A stretch of 64,000 nucleotides of DNA from Jeotgalibacillus haloalkalitolerans (lineage in GTDB: Bacteria > Bacillota > Bacilli > Bacillales > Jeotgalibacillaceae): NCBI RefSeq assembly GCF_034427455.1, contig NZ_JAXQNN010000008.1:1-64000 (forward strand), read 5' to 3'. Both the position numbers and the translations under genes were made by a program. This document shows positions 1 to 7,376 of this stretch, piece after piece. The notes under the pieces are model-generated. The model saw nothing but the letters and a program-made list of their open reading frames with translations. It had not been told where the DNA came from and searched no databases. How positions within the stretch are numbered: the first letter of the stretch is position 1; each line of letters starts with the position of its first letter.

Positions 1-61
1 TCTTTTCGCTTTCTTCTTTATAAGGAAGAAATGCGGTGTTGCTCTCTCAAGCGACCAATCT

Positions 62-91
62 ATCATAACATCTTTCAAAATATTATGTCAA
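62..91 (-). promoter_or_regulatory. rRNA-type promoter reading out of the left edge
   Basis: On the minus strand TTGACA (86-91) and TATGAT (62-67) are separated by 18 bases, with A/T tracts upstream that look like an UP element. The downstream sequence (GGTCGCTTGAGAGAGC) resembles an rRNA leader. In B. subtilis, as I recall, an rrn operon follows the pdaB gene, which supports the reading. The rRNA genes themselves are outside the window. Confidence 0.6.
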
Positions 92-296
92 ATACTTTTT
101 TGAAAAAGTTTTTGATGAGATTTTGTTTGGCGCTCCAAAAGCGACGCTTATTAATTTACCATCGTTTTTAAGGTTGGTCAATGCTTTTTTACAAAGAAAT
201 TTTAAAAAGGTTATTTCTTTTATAAACCCACCTCTTTACCTTCTACTTTCTCTATCTCATTCATACACTTTTACAAGGATTTTTTTGGGGGTGTTG

Positions 297-1007
297 ATGG
301 TGAGGAGTTTATCGGTTCGTTTTTATTCTGCTCTTTTGATTGTGGGGCTTGTGATGATTTTTCTATTAGCGCCTGGAGCTTCTCGTGTAATGGAAGTGAG
401 TGGCGTCTGGCCTTCTCCGGGGATTATTTATAAAGGCAATCAGGGAACTGCACTTACGTTTAATGTGACGATTGGTGATGAATCTGTCAGCTGGCTGCTG
501 GGTGATTTAAAAGAGAAGGGTATTCAAAAAGCTACATTCTTTCTTGATCCTGCCTGGGTGGACCGCCATGCTGATTTAACGGAAGAGCTGTTGACTTCCG
601 GATATGATATTGGCATTTATGATCTTCATCCAGGAAGATATGAAAAGATGACGGAGTCTGAGATGGATCGCCACATTTCAAACCTGCTGTCTTTTTTTAA
701 GGAGCAGGAACTTCAGCCTGCTTATTACCGGACTAAGGGCGAGCTTCTCTCCCCCGCTGTTGTGAAAAGGCTGAGGGCGCAGGAACTGTTAGTGGTTGAT
801 TATCTAATAGATGAAAATGGGTTAACTGAGAAAGATACTTCTGTTGACGGGGCTGTAGTGGCTCTTGATCTGGTTAATAATCAGGATAAGATGCAGGAAA
901 GCTGGGGTAAGTGGTATCGCGCGCTAACCGCTACGAAGGAACTTAAGTATGTTTCTATCCTTGAGCTGCTTGCATCTTCTGATAGTAAAATAAAGTTATT
1001 AGAGTGA
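297..1007 (+). CDS. pdaB: PdaB-like polysaccharide deacetylase family protein, probably catalytically degenerate
   Basis: The protein has 236 residues from ATG 297; the longer open frame back to 123 has no ribosome binding site, whereas GGGGGTG lies just before this start. An N-terminal membrane anchor (about residues 8-27) precedes a NodB-type domain. The family is a sporulation polysaccharide deacetylase that acts on spore peptidoglycan. The position next to kbaA and gerD matches B. subtilis pdaB. Odd points: the catalytic TFD motif reads TFN, the usual metal-binding HxxxH segment reads GIYDLHPG with the first His lost, and the RPP motif reads RTK. The fold is recognisable (KATFFLDPAWVDRH, SGYDIG), but enzymatic activity is doubtful. 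It may act as a structural or binding pseudoenzyme. Confidence 0.75.
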   Translation: MVRSLSVRFYSALLIVGLVMIFLLAPGASRVMEVSGVWPSPGIIYKGNQGTALTFNVTIGDESVSWLLGDLKEKGIQKATFFLDPAWVDRHADLTEELLTSGYDIGIYDLHPGRYEKMTESEMDRHISNLLSFFKEQELQPAYYRTKGELLSPAVVKRLRAQELLVVDYLIDENGLTEKDTSVDGAVVALDLVNNQDKMQESWGKWYRALTATKELKYVSILELLASSDSKIKLLE

Positions 1008-1050
1008 TAAATTTTTTCTTTACCCTTTTGAGAAATAATTAAACTGAAAA

Positions 1051-1078
1051 GTGATCCAAATACAGTTCTTTTTCGTTA
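1051..1078 (+). promoter_or_regulatory. predicted ECF sigma promoter of the sigma/anti-sigma operon
   Basis: GTGATCCAAAT is followed, at a fixed distance of 21 bases from its first base, by TTCGTTAGCTGT. The same two blocks at the same spacing occur upstream of the surface-protein gene at 2737. Shared bipartite elements before an ECF sigma operon and a neighbouring target are typical of autoregulated ECF promoters. Confidence 0.7.
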
Positions 1079-1153
1079 GCTGTGCAGAGAATTGTTTTAA
1101 TGACGGTTGTTTAGTACGATTAATGAACAAACGTCGAATTAAAGGAGTATGCT

Positions 1154-1732
1154 ATGTCGCAGCAATTAACGGATATTGATTTGTATCACAAGGTTGTGCA
1201 CGAGCAGGATGCCCAGGCTTTGCGCCAGCTTTACCAGAAGTATGAAAAGCTTATTTATTCATTCTCATATAAAATGACGCAGGATCAGGAAGTAGCTGAA
1301 GAGGCCATTCAAGAAGTGTTTCTTAAGTTATGGAAGAAACATGCACCTTATGATCAGTCTAAAGGGAAGTTTTCTTCGTGGCTCTTAACGATGACCCGAA
1401 ACACTTGTCTGGATGCACTGCGCAAGCGAAACCGTCATGAAACGGTTGAGTATATTGAGAAAGATACATTAAGAGTGTCGGAGGAAACACCGGCAGATAT
1501 TTTAGAATGGAAAGAAAGAGGTTCAGCAATACAGGAATGTATGAGTGCATTGAAAGAAGAACAGCAGCAGATTGTTCAGTTGTTTTATTTCAACGGGTTA
1601 ACCCAGCAGGCGATTTCTAAGAAAACCGATACGCCGCTCGGAACGATTAAAGGTCGGATCCGCCTTGCACTTAAGCATTTGAAGGCTTGCCTCAAAGGGA
1701 AAGGAGGACATGAGGATGACTCAGCAGTGTGA
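1154..1732 (+). CDS. ECF-type sigma-70 family RNA polymerase sigma factor
   Basis: This 192-residue alternative sigma factor has region 2 at about residues 25-90, with the helix ending in EEAIQEVFLKLW and the promoter-melting stretch FSSWLLTMTRNTCLDALRK. Region 4 is at about 120-180, with the helix-turn-helix LTQQAISKKTDTPLGTIKGR. An AAAGGAG site precedes ATG 1154. It directs RNA polymerase to a small regulon. It overlaps the anti-sigma gene by 17 bases, so the two are translated as a pair. The promoter in front matches the one before the surface protein at 2737, so I infer that it controls itself and at least that gene. The inducing signal is unknown. Confidence 0.92.
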   Translation: MSQQLTDIDLYHKVVHEQDAQALRQLYQKYEKLIYSFSYKMTQDQEVAEEAIQEVFLKLWKKHAPYDQSKGKFSSWLLTMTRNTCLDALRKRNRHETVEYIEKDTLRVSEETPADILEWKERGSAIQECMSALKEEQQQIVQLFYFNGLTQQAISKKTDTPLGTIKGRIRLALKHLKACLKGKGGHEDDSAV

Positions 1733-2435
1733 CCACGTGCTCGATTATTATAATCAGCATTTGGATGATATTGAAAAAGCAGCTTTTGAAAAGCATCTGT
1801 CTGAGTGTGCAGACTGCCAGGAAATTCTTGCAGACCTCAAGTCACTCGAAGATACGCTTCCCTATGCAGCTGATCCGGTTGAACCGCCAGCAGGAATGGA
1901 AGAACGGATTTTTGCAAAGATAGAGACTGCTGATCGCCCTGAACCAGTAAAACCAGCTCCCCTTCGCCCTTCTAAGAAGAAGCGGCAGTGGATGCTGCCA
2001 TCAATTGCTGCACTTCTGGCAATTTCACTGTTCGGAAATGCTTACTTGTTTACCCAATTGTCAGATGAAGCCGATATTGTACAACAGGCGACGATTGATC
2101 AGGTACTTCAATACGCTGAGCTTGCACCGACAGCTGGAGATGCGAGTGGTACGGCAAGTATTATTGAGCAGGGTGAAGAAAAGAGACTGGTTGTACAGGC
2201 ATCGAATCTTGCTGCCTTATCTGAGGAAGAAGTGTATCAGGTCTGGCTATTACAGGACGGACAGCCTGAGCGCGCCGGTACTTTCGTGATCGATAATGAA
2301 GGAAGAGGCTCTGTGATTTTCACGTTAAATGAAGAATACGCAGAACGTGACTGGGATACAGTTGCTGTTTCACTGGAACCGGATGCGAATAGCGAGCTTC
2401 CGGAGGGTGAGATTATTCTTGCTTCAGAGATTTAA
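1716..2435 (+). CDS. membrane-bound anti-sigma factor, RskA type with zinc-finger N-terminus
   Basis: The start at ATG 1716 lies 8 bases after AAGGAGG; ATG 1710 would be only 2 bases away. The protein has 239 residues. The N-terminal anti-sigma domain carries the zinc-binding pattern HLSECADC (H-x3-C-x2-C). A single membrane segment follows a basic stretch (KKKRQW) at about residues 91-110. The extracytoplasmic C-terminal part is of RskA type (QVWLLQDGQPERAGTF, VAVSLEP). It should bind and hold the upstream sigma factor at the membrane and release it when an envelope signal triggers cleavage. A terminator follows directly, so the operon has two genes. Confidence 0.88.
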   Translation: MTQQCDHVLDYYNQHLDDIEKAAFEKHLSECADCQEILADLKSLEDTLPYAADPVEPPAGMEERIFAKIETADRPEPVKPAPLRPSKKKRQWMLPSIAALLAISLFGNAYLFTQLSDEADIVQQATIDQVLQYAELAPTAGDASGTASIIEQGEEKRLVVQASNLAALSEEEVYQVWLLQDGQPERAGTFVIDNEGRGSVIFTLNEEYAERDWDTVAVSLEPDANSELPEGEIILASEI

Positions 2436-2449
2436 GGTTTATATAGAAG

Positions 2450-2489
2450 GAAGCACCAGGCTGATTAAACAGTCTGGTGCTTCTTTTTT
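2450..2489 (+). terminator. terminator of the sigma/anti-sigma operon
   Basis: A perfect 10-base stem (GAAGCACCAG / CTGGTGCTTC) with a 14-base loop is followed by six T residues. Confidence 0.9.
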
Positions 2490-2664
2490 AGTTTATTCTG
2501 CAGTATTTTACACAGGCGGCTGCTGCCCCTCCCTGCGTTCCAATTAACACTGCCTAAACACATTAATAGACTGAATCGAGAAAAGCTTTCTCCCCTTCAA
2601 AATCCTTTTATACCAACGCTTTTAACCGCATCAAATATTCTTTTTCAAAAAAGTTTTTAAAAAA

Positions 2665-2692
2665 GTGATCCAAATCTGATCTCTCTTCGTTA
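2665..2692 (+). promoter_or_regulatory. predicted ECF sigma promoter of the surface-protein gene
   Basis: GTGATCCAAAT and CTTCGTTAGCTGT have the same 21-base offset as the element at 1051-1078. An A/T-rich tract lies immediately upstream. The rest of the 2490-2736 gap shows no other feature. Confidence 0.7.
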
Positions 2693-2736
2693 GCTGTTCG
2701 AAATCAAATCACAATACAAAAAGGAGAGAATTAACC

Positions 2737-4104
2737 ATGAAATTGAAAAAGAGTATGTTCGTTGTTCCAATGAGCCTTATGTTACTTATGCCAACAGCCG
2801 CACTTGCTGAGGATCACGGAGACCACTCAGGCAAAGCTGAATCCGGTATGGAGATGGGTACTGCGACTCCAGCTGCTGAGCTTCGTATTACGCTGGACAC
2901 TGCTTTAACGGAGCATGCATTCCTTGCAATTGAAGCAATGCGCAAAGGCGTTGACGGCGCTGAAGATTTTGATCAGGCCGCTGCTGCGCTGACAGCGAAC
3001 TCAGATGATATCGCTGCTGCTGTATCTTCTGTATACGGAGAAGAGAATGGTGCAGCGTTCCTTGAAATCTGGAACTCTCACATCGGTTATTTTGTTGATT
3101 ATGTAACAGCGACTGCCGAAGGAAATCAGGAAGGTATTGATCAGGCGCTTGCTGAACTTGAAGAGTATAAGAAAGAACAGGCTGCATTCTTTGCGACTGC
3201 AACAGAAGACCGCCTCCCTGCCGATGCACTTGAAGAAGGACTTCAAATGCACATTGATCAGCTACTGATGGCATTTGACGCATACGCTGAAGGTGATTTT
3301 GAAACAGCTTATACAAATGAGCGTGAGGCAATTCATCACATGAGTATGTTCGCTGAGCAGCTTTCTGTTGCAATTGCTGACCAGTTCCCGGATCAGTTTG
3401 AAAACACAAATCCTGATACACCGGCAATTGATCTTCGTGCACAATTGAATTATGTATTTACCGAGCACGCTGGACTTGCTGCAATGGCAATGCAGGATGG
3501 CGCAGATGGTGCTGAAAGCTTCGACCAGGCTGCGGGCGCTTTGACTGCTAATGCCGATGACCTGTCAGCTGCTGTTGCTTCTGTCTATGGTGAAGATGCT
3601 GGCGATCAGTTCTCTGAGATCTGGAATTCTCATATCGGTTATTTCGTAGATTATGTTGTAGCAACCGGTGAAGGTGATACTGAAGGTCAAGAAGCTGCAA
3701 AAGCAGAGCTTGACGGCTACATTGTTGAGCAGGCTGCATTCCTTGAGACAGCAACAGAAGAACGTCTATCTGCTGAAGATCTTGAAGCAGGTTTGACAGC
3801 ACACGTTGAACAATTATTAACAGCTTTTGATTCATATGTGGCAGGCGATTACGAAACAGCTTACAGCTCAATCCGTGAAGCATGGGCGCATATGACAATG
3901 CCGGCTGCAGGACTGTCAGCAGCAATTACAGACCAGTTCCCTGAGCAGTTCGGTCATGAAATGCCGGAAGAAATGCCAAACACAGGTATGGGTGGATCAG
4001 CTGACGAGAACGGCTTCCCGATCGGTTACCTGATTGCACTACTGTTTGTGATGCTTGGCGGTTCAGCAATTGCTGTGAGAAAATTTGCATCTGATAACAA
4101 ATAA
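2737..4104 (+). CDS. secreted His-rich two-repeat surface protein with MPNTG sorting signal (copy 1)
   Basis: The protein has 455 residues. A signal peptide ends at LAEDHGDHSG, leaving a His/Asp-rich N-terminus. Two homologous all-helical repeats of about 180 residues follow (about 48-228 and 229-405), each with EHAxLA, WNSHIGYFVDY and a C-terminal block GDxETAY...REAxxHM. There is no cysteine. The C-terminus has MPNTG, a hydrophobic segment and a basic tail (RKFASDNK), a cell-wall sorting signal with Met in place of Leu. Conserved His residues suggest metal binding, but this is inference. I recall similar bacillary proteins carrying a copper amine oxidase label; I see no such enzyme domain. 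The class F sortase at 6001 is the likely anchoring enzyme and the ECF sigma factor the likely regulator. Confidence 0.85.
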   Translation: MKLKKSMFVVPMSLMLLMPTAALAEDHGDHSGKAESGMEMGTATPAAELRITLDTALTEHAFLAIEAMRKGVDGAEDFDQAAAALTANSDDIAAAVSSVYGEENGAAFLEIWNSHIGYFVDYVTATAEGNQEGIDQALAELEEYKKEQAAFFATATEDRLPADALEEGLQMHIDQLLMAFDAYAEGDFETAYTNEREAIHHMSMFAEQLSVAIADQFPDQFENTNPDTPAIDLRAQLNYVFTEHAGLAAMAMQDGADGAESFDQAAGALTANADDLSAAVASVYGEDAGDQFSEIWNSHIGYFVDYVVATGEGDTEGQEAAKAELDGYIVEQAAFLETATEERLSAEDLEAGLTAHVEQLLTAFDSYVAGDYETAYSSIREAWAHMTMPAAGLSAAITDQFPEQFGHEMPEEMPNTGMGGSADENGFPIGYLIALLFVMLGGSAIAVRKFASDNK

Positions 4105-4117
4105 TGTCGAATAATAG

Positions 4118-4147
4118 GAGAGCGGTGCTGATATAGCCCGCTCTTTT
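4118..4147 (+). terminator. terminator after surface-protein copy 1
   Basis: The stem GAGCGG / CCGCTC encloses a 12-base loop and is followed by TTTT. Confidence 0.75.
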
Positions 4148-4148
4148 C

Positions 4149-4568
4149 TATTGTGTTTAGTTAAATAATATTATTTTAAAATTATTAACAAGTAAGCCTA
4201 AAAACCCATCACTTGTCACAACAATTGTTTTATACGTCGATATTTAGGTATAAAGGGCTAATTATTTTATTTAATTAAATTTAAATTTATTATTTATAAA
4301 AAGTGTTTAGATCAAAAGTCTTTAGGGAAACCAAAGAACTAACCAGCGAAAAAATTCTGAATGTTTTTATTTTATAATGCGGTTCAGCATCATTCTTTGC
4401 TTCTGTACATACGGACGACCTTCTTACTCTTGAAGCGTCTCTCCCGGCTGTGTAATCGCGAAGGAGTCAGACACACACTTCTTTGACATAACCTGCCATC
4501 ACAATAAAAGATGGGAACGTTTAATTTTCGCGCTGGAAATTAAGCAAGAAAAAGGAGAGATTCGACAC
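4149..4568 (+). other. non-coding leader region before surface-protein copy 2
   Basis: These 420 bases contain no credible gene. The first half is very AT-rich with a TTTTATAAT stretch near 4371-4378; the second half is of normal composition. The GTGATCC/CGTTAGC promoter pair found before copy 1 is absent. A TTGACA near 4480 has no good partner -10. A weak CCATC/GATGG hairpin lies near 4497-4515. I recognise no known riboswitch. Confidence 0.5.
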
Positions 4569-5939
4569 ATGAAGTTGAAGAAAAGTATGTTAGTTGTCCC
4601 AATGAGCATCATGTTACTTATGCCAACGGCCGCACTTGCAGAGGATCACGGAGATCATTCAGGACATTCAGAATCAGGGATGGAAATGGGTACTGCGACT
4701 CCGGCCGCTGAGCTTCGCATTACGCTTGATACTGCTTTAACTGAGCACGCATTTCTGGCAATCGAAGCGATGCGTAAAGGTGTTGACGGTGCTGAAGACT
4801 TTGACCAGGCTGCTGCCGCTTTAACATCTAATTCGGATGATATCGCTGCTGCTGTATCATCAGTATACGGTGAAGAAAATGGCGCTGCATTCCTTGAAAT
4901 CTGGAACTCTCACATCGGCTACTTTGTTGATTACGTGACGGCAACTGCTGAAGATAATCAGGAAGGTATTGATCAGGCGCTTGCTGAACTGGAAGAATAT
5001 AAAGTGGAACAGGCTGCATTCTTTGCAACTGCAACAGAAGACCGCCTCCCTGCCGCTGCTCTTGAAGAAGGACTTCAAATGCATATCGATATGCTGTTAA
5101 CAGCTTTTGATGCTTATGCAGAAGGTGATTTCGAGACAGCTTACACTCAGGAACGTGAAGCAATCATGCACATGGGTGGATTTGCTGAACAGCTGTCAGT
5201 TGCAATCGCTGACCAGTTCCCGGATCAGTTTGAAAACACAAATCCTGATACACCTGCGATTGACCTTCGCGCACAGTTGAATTATGTATTCACTGAGCAC
5301 GCTGGACTTGCTGCAATGGCAATGCAGGATGGTGCTGACGGTGCTGAAAGCTTTGATCAGGCTGCCGCTGCACTAAACGCAAATGCTGATGATCTGGCTG
5401 CTGCTGTTGCTTCTGTCTATGGTGAAGATGCAGGCGCACAATTTGCTGAGATCTGGAACTCTCACATCGGCTACTTCGTAGATTATGTTGTAGCAACGGG
5501 TGAAGGCAACACTGAAGGACAGGAAGCGGCAAAAGCTGAGCTTGACGGTTATATCGTTGAACAGGCTGCATTCCTTGAGACAGCAACAGAAGGCCGTATC
5601 CCTGCTGCTGACCTTGAAGCTGGATTAACTGAGCACGTTGGTCAATTGCTTACTGCATTTGATTCTTATGTTGCAGGTGATTACGAAACAGCTTACAGTT
5701 CAATCCGCGAAGCATGGGCACATATGACAATGCCGGCTGCAGGACTGTCAGCAGCGATTGTTGACCAGTTCCCGGATCAGTTCGGTGGAGACATGCCTGG
5801 TATGCCAAGCACTGGTATGGGTGGTATGGCGGCTGCTGAAGAAAATGGATTCCCGATCGGCTACCTGATGGCTCTGCTATTTGTGATGATTGGCGGATCA
5901 GCACTGGCTGTCAGAAAATATGGATCTGATAAGCAGTAA
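4569..5939 (+). CDS. secreted His-rich two-repeat surface protein with MPSTG sorting signal (copy 2)
   Basis: This 456-residue tandem paralogue of the 2737 gene is nearly identical over the signal peptide and both helical repeats. Differences gather at the linker after the His-rich start (GHSES for GKAES), in some helix faces (MHMGGFAEQ for HHMSMFAEQ) and before the sorting signal. The C-terminus carries MPSTG, a membrane segment and RKYGSDKQ. A GGAGAG site precedes the ATG. Unlike copy 1 it lacks the ECF promoter pair, so the two copies may be expressed under different conditions. It is the gene immediately before the sortase, which supports an enzyme-substrate relationship. Function is unknown beyond a predicted wall-anchored, possibly metal-binding role. 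Confidence 0.85.
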   Translation: MKLKKSMLVVPMSIMLLMPTAALAEDHGDHSGHSESGMEMGTATPAAELRITLDTALTEHAFLAIEAMRKGVDGAEDFDQAAAALTSNSDDIAAAVSSVYGEENGAAFLEIWNSHIGYFVDYVTATAEDNQEGIDQALAELEEYKVEQAAFFATATEDRLPAAALEEGLQMHIDMLLTAFDAYAEGDFETAYTQEREAIMHMGGFAEQLSVAIADQFPDQFENTNPDTPAIDLRAQLNYVFTEHAGLAAMAMQDGADGAESFDQAAAALNANADDLAAAVASVYGEDAGAQFAEIWNSHIGYFVDYVVATGEGNTEGQEAAKAELDGYIVEQAAFLETATEGRIPAADLEAGLTEHVGQLLTAFDSYVAGDYETAYSSIREAWAHMTMPAAGLSAAIVDQFPDQFGGDMPGMPSTGMGGMAAAEENGFPIGYLMALLFVMIGGSALAVRKYGSDKQ

Positions 5940-5955
5940 TTCATGATTTTAATTG

Positions 5956-5984
5956 AGGGCAGCGCTGAGAAGCCTGCCCTTTTT
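5956..5984 (+). terminator. terminator or attenuator between copy 2 and the sortase gene
   Basis: The stem AGGGCAG / CTGCCCT has an 11-base loop and a short T run. The sortase Shine-Dalgarno follows within 5 bases, so readthrough would be needed for co-expression. Confidence 0.75.
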
Positions 5985-6000
5985 ATCAGGAGTGAGCGAT

Positions 6001-6675
6001 GTGATTAAAAAGTGTGTACTATTAATAGGATTTACACTGCTTCTTTCTGCTTGCAGCATAGAATCTGTAATGAATCAGTTTTCAAAACAGGAGCAGCCGG
6101 CTGAAACCAGTGAAGCTGCCGCGCCTGCTGAAGACGTGCTGTCAGATACAGCTGGTGAGGAGATTGCTGAAGAAGCACCTCCTGCTGAGGAAGATGAGCA
6201 TCCTGAAGTAAACTGGGACCCTCCGAAAAGTCTGATCCCGTCAAAGCTTGATATTCCTTCTATTGGATTGTCAGCGCCAGTTGAAAAAGTCGGATTGACT
6301 GAAACAGGTGAAATGGCTGTGACGGAAAGCTTTGAGACAACAGGCTGGTATGAAAAAGGCTATAAGCCGGGCAGCCAGGGAAATGCCGTTATTGGCGGAC
6401 ACGTTGACAGCTATGAGGGTGCAGCGATTTTCTATGATCTGCAGTTTCTGTCTGTCGGGGATGAGATCATTGTAAGTGATGAAAATGGTGAGCAGCTCGT
6501 TTTTGTCGTGACTGAAATGGTGGAATATCCGTGGGATGATGCCCCGGTTGAAGAGATCTTCGGCTATACAACGGACCGGTCATTGAACCTGATTACGTGT
6601 ACAGGGGATTATGATCGTGACTCGAATAATTATAATCAGCGGCTGGTTGTGTATACGGAGTTAAAAGAAGCCTGA
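6001..6675 (+). CDS. class F sortase, lipoprotein-anchored
   Basis: The start is GTG 6001, 8 bases after AGGAG (5988-5992); the in-frame ATG at 5953 would begin inside the terminator. The 224-residue protein opens with a lipoprotein signal (LLLSACS), then an acidic Ala/Pro/Glu linker to about residue 75, then a sortase beta-barrel. The catalytic triad is visible: His in VIGGHVDS, Cys in LNLITCTG and Arg in NQRLVVYT. Sortases cut sorting signals and join proteins to the cell wall. The two upstream MPxTG proteins are the obvious substrates. Use of a lipid anchor in place of a transmembrane helix is unusual but fits the class F type seen in bacilli. Confidence 0.88.
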   Translation: MIKKCVLLIGFTLLLSACSIESVMNQFSKQEQPAETSEAAAPAEDVLSDTAGEEIAEEAPPAEEDEHPEVNWDPPKSLIPSKLDIPSIGLSAPVEKVGLTETGEMAVTESFETTGWYEKGYKPGSQGNAVIGGHVDSYEGAAIFYDLQFLSVGDEIIVSDENGEQLVFVVTEMVEYPWDDAPVEEIFGYTTDRSLNLITCTGDYDRDSNNYNQRLVVYTELKEA

Positions 6676-6690
6676 TTGAGGGCTTTTTTT
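6668..6690 (+). terminator. short terminator at the sortase gene end
   Basis: A small stem (AAGCC / GGCTT) overlaps the stop codon and is followed by seven T residues. Confidence 0.55.
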
Positions 6691-6797
6691 AATGGGGATT
6701 TTTAGATGAGGTTGGGTTTTGGCGGAGTGTGTATGGGCTGAATGGGTGTATGACTTTGCGGGTGGACGGGCTCTGCAGGCGGGTGGTGGGCGGCTGG

Positions 6798-7315
6798 TGA
6801 ATTAGATCACCTTTCGGATTATATCTATCACCTTTGTAAGTTATTACATCATCTTTTGAAGTATTCGAACATCCATCATCGAACCGCTCTTCCACTGGGC
6901 CGGAGCTCTGCGGTCGGGCGGTTGGTGAATTAGATCACCTTTCGGATTATATCTATCACCTTTGGAGTTTTTCACGACGGCTTTTGATTTATTCGTTTAT
7001 CGGCTACTGAGGACAGCGGAATTACGACACCTTCTCAATTTATTCGCTCACCTTTGTAAGTTATTACATCATCTTTTAAAGTATTCGAGCACGCACTACC
7101 GAACCGCTCTACTACAGGGCTCCGCGGGCGGGCGGCGTTCGGCCGGTTAATTAGATCACCTTTCTGGTTATATCTATCACCTTTTATGTTTTTCGCACCA
7201 GCTTTTGATTTATTCGTTCACCGGCTGCTGCGGACAGCGGAATTACGCCACCTTCCCGATTGATTCGCTCACCTTTGGTAGTTATTACATCACCTTTTAA
7301 AATATTCGCTCACAG
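6798..7315. repeat. array of degenerate 21-bp repeats with a higher-order unit near 221 bp
   Basis: TCACCTTT-type anchors recur every 21 bases, for example near 6807, 6828 and 6849. Longer blocks recur at about 220-base intervals: TAGATCACCTTTC at about 6805, 6933 and 7153; GTAAGTTATTACATCA at about 6835, 7055 and 7276; GACAGCGGAATTACG twice. The array fills the gap between convergent genes (sortase and kbaA). Short open frames across it are compositional artefacts. Confidence 0.8.
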
Positions 7316-7346
7316 AAAACCGGACGCTCGCCCTTCCCCACAAAAA

Positions 7347-7376
7347 GAAAAAAGCACGCCCGCAGGCATGCTTTTA
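7347..7376 (-). terminator. terminator of kbaA
   Basis: On the minus strand GCATGCC-TGC-GGGCGTGC is followed by a run of T residues. The hairpin begins at the kbaA stop codon. Confidence 0.85.

Noticed and set aside
2888-3925. Antisense frames across the surface-protein genes (also 4828-5904)
   Set aside because: They are mirror frames of a strongly biased Ala/Glu-rich coding sequence and appear in both paralogues only because the coding strand is conserved.
4380-4545. Riboswitch upstream of surface-protein copy 2
   Set aside because: I could not match any known riboswitch core, and predicted stems are weak. Kept only as an unassigned leader.
6798-7315. Possible CRISPR array
   Set aside because: The step is 21 bases with degenerate units and no constant repeat alternating with unique spacers; no cas genes are nearby.
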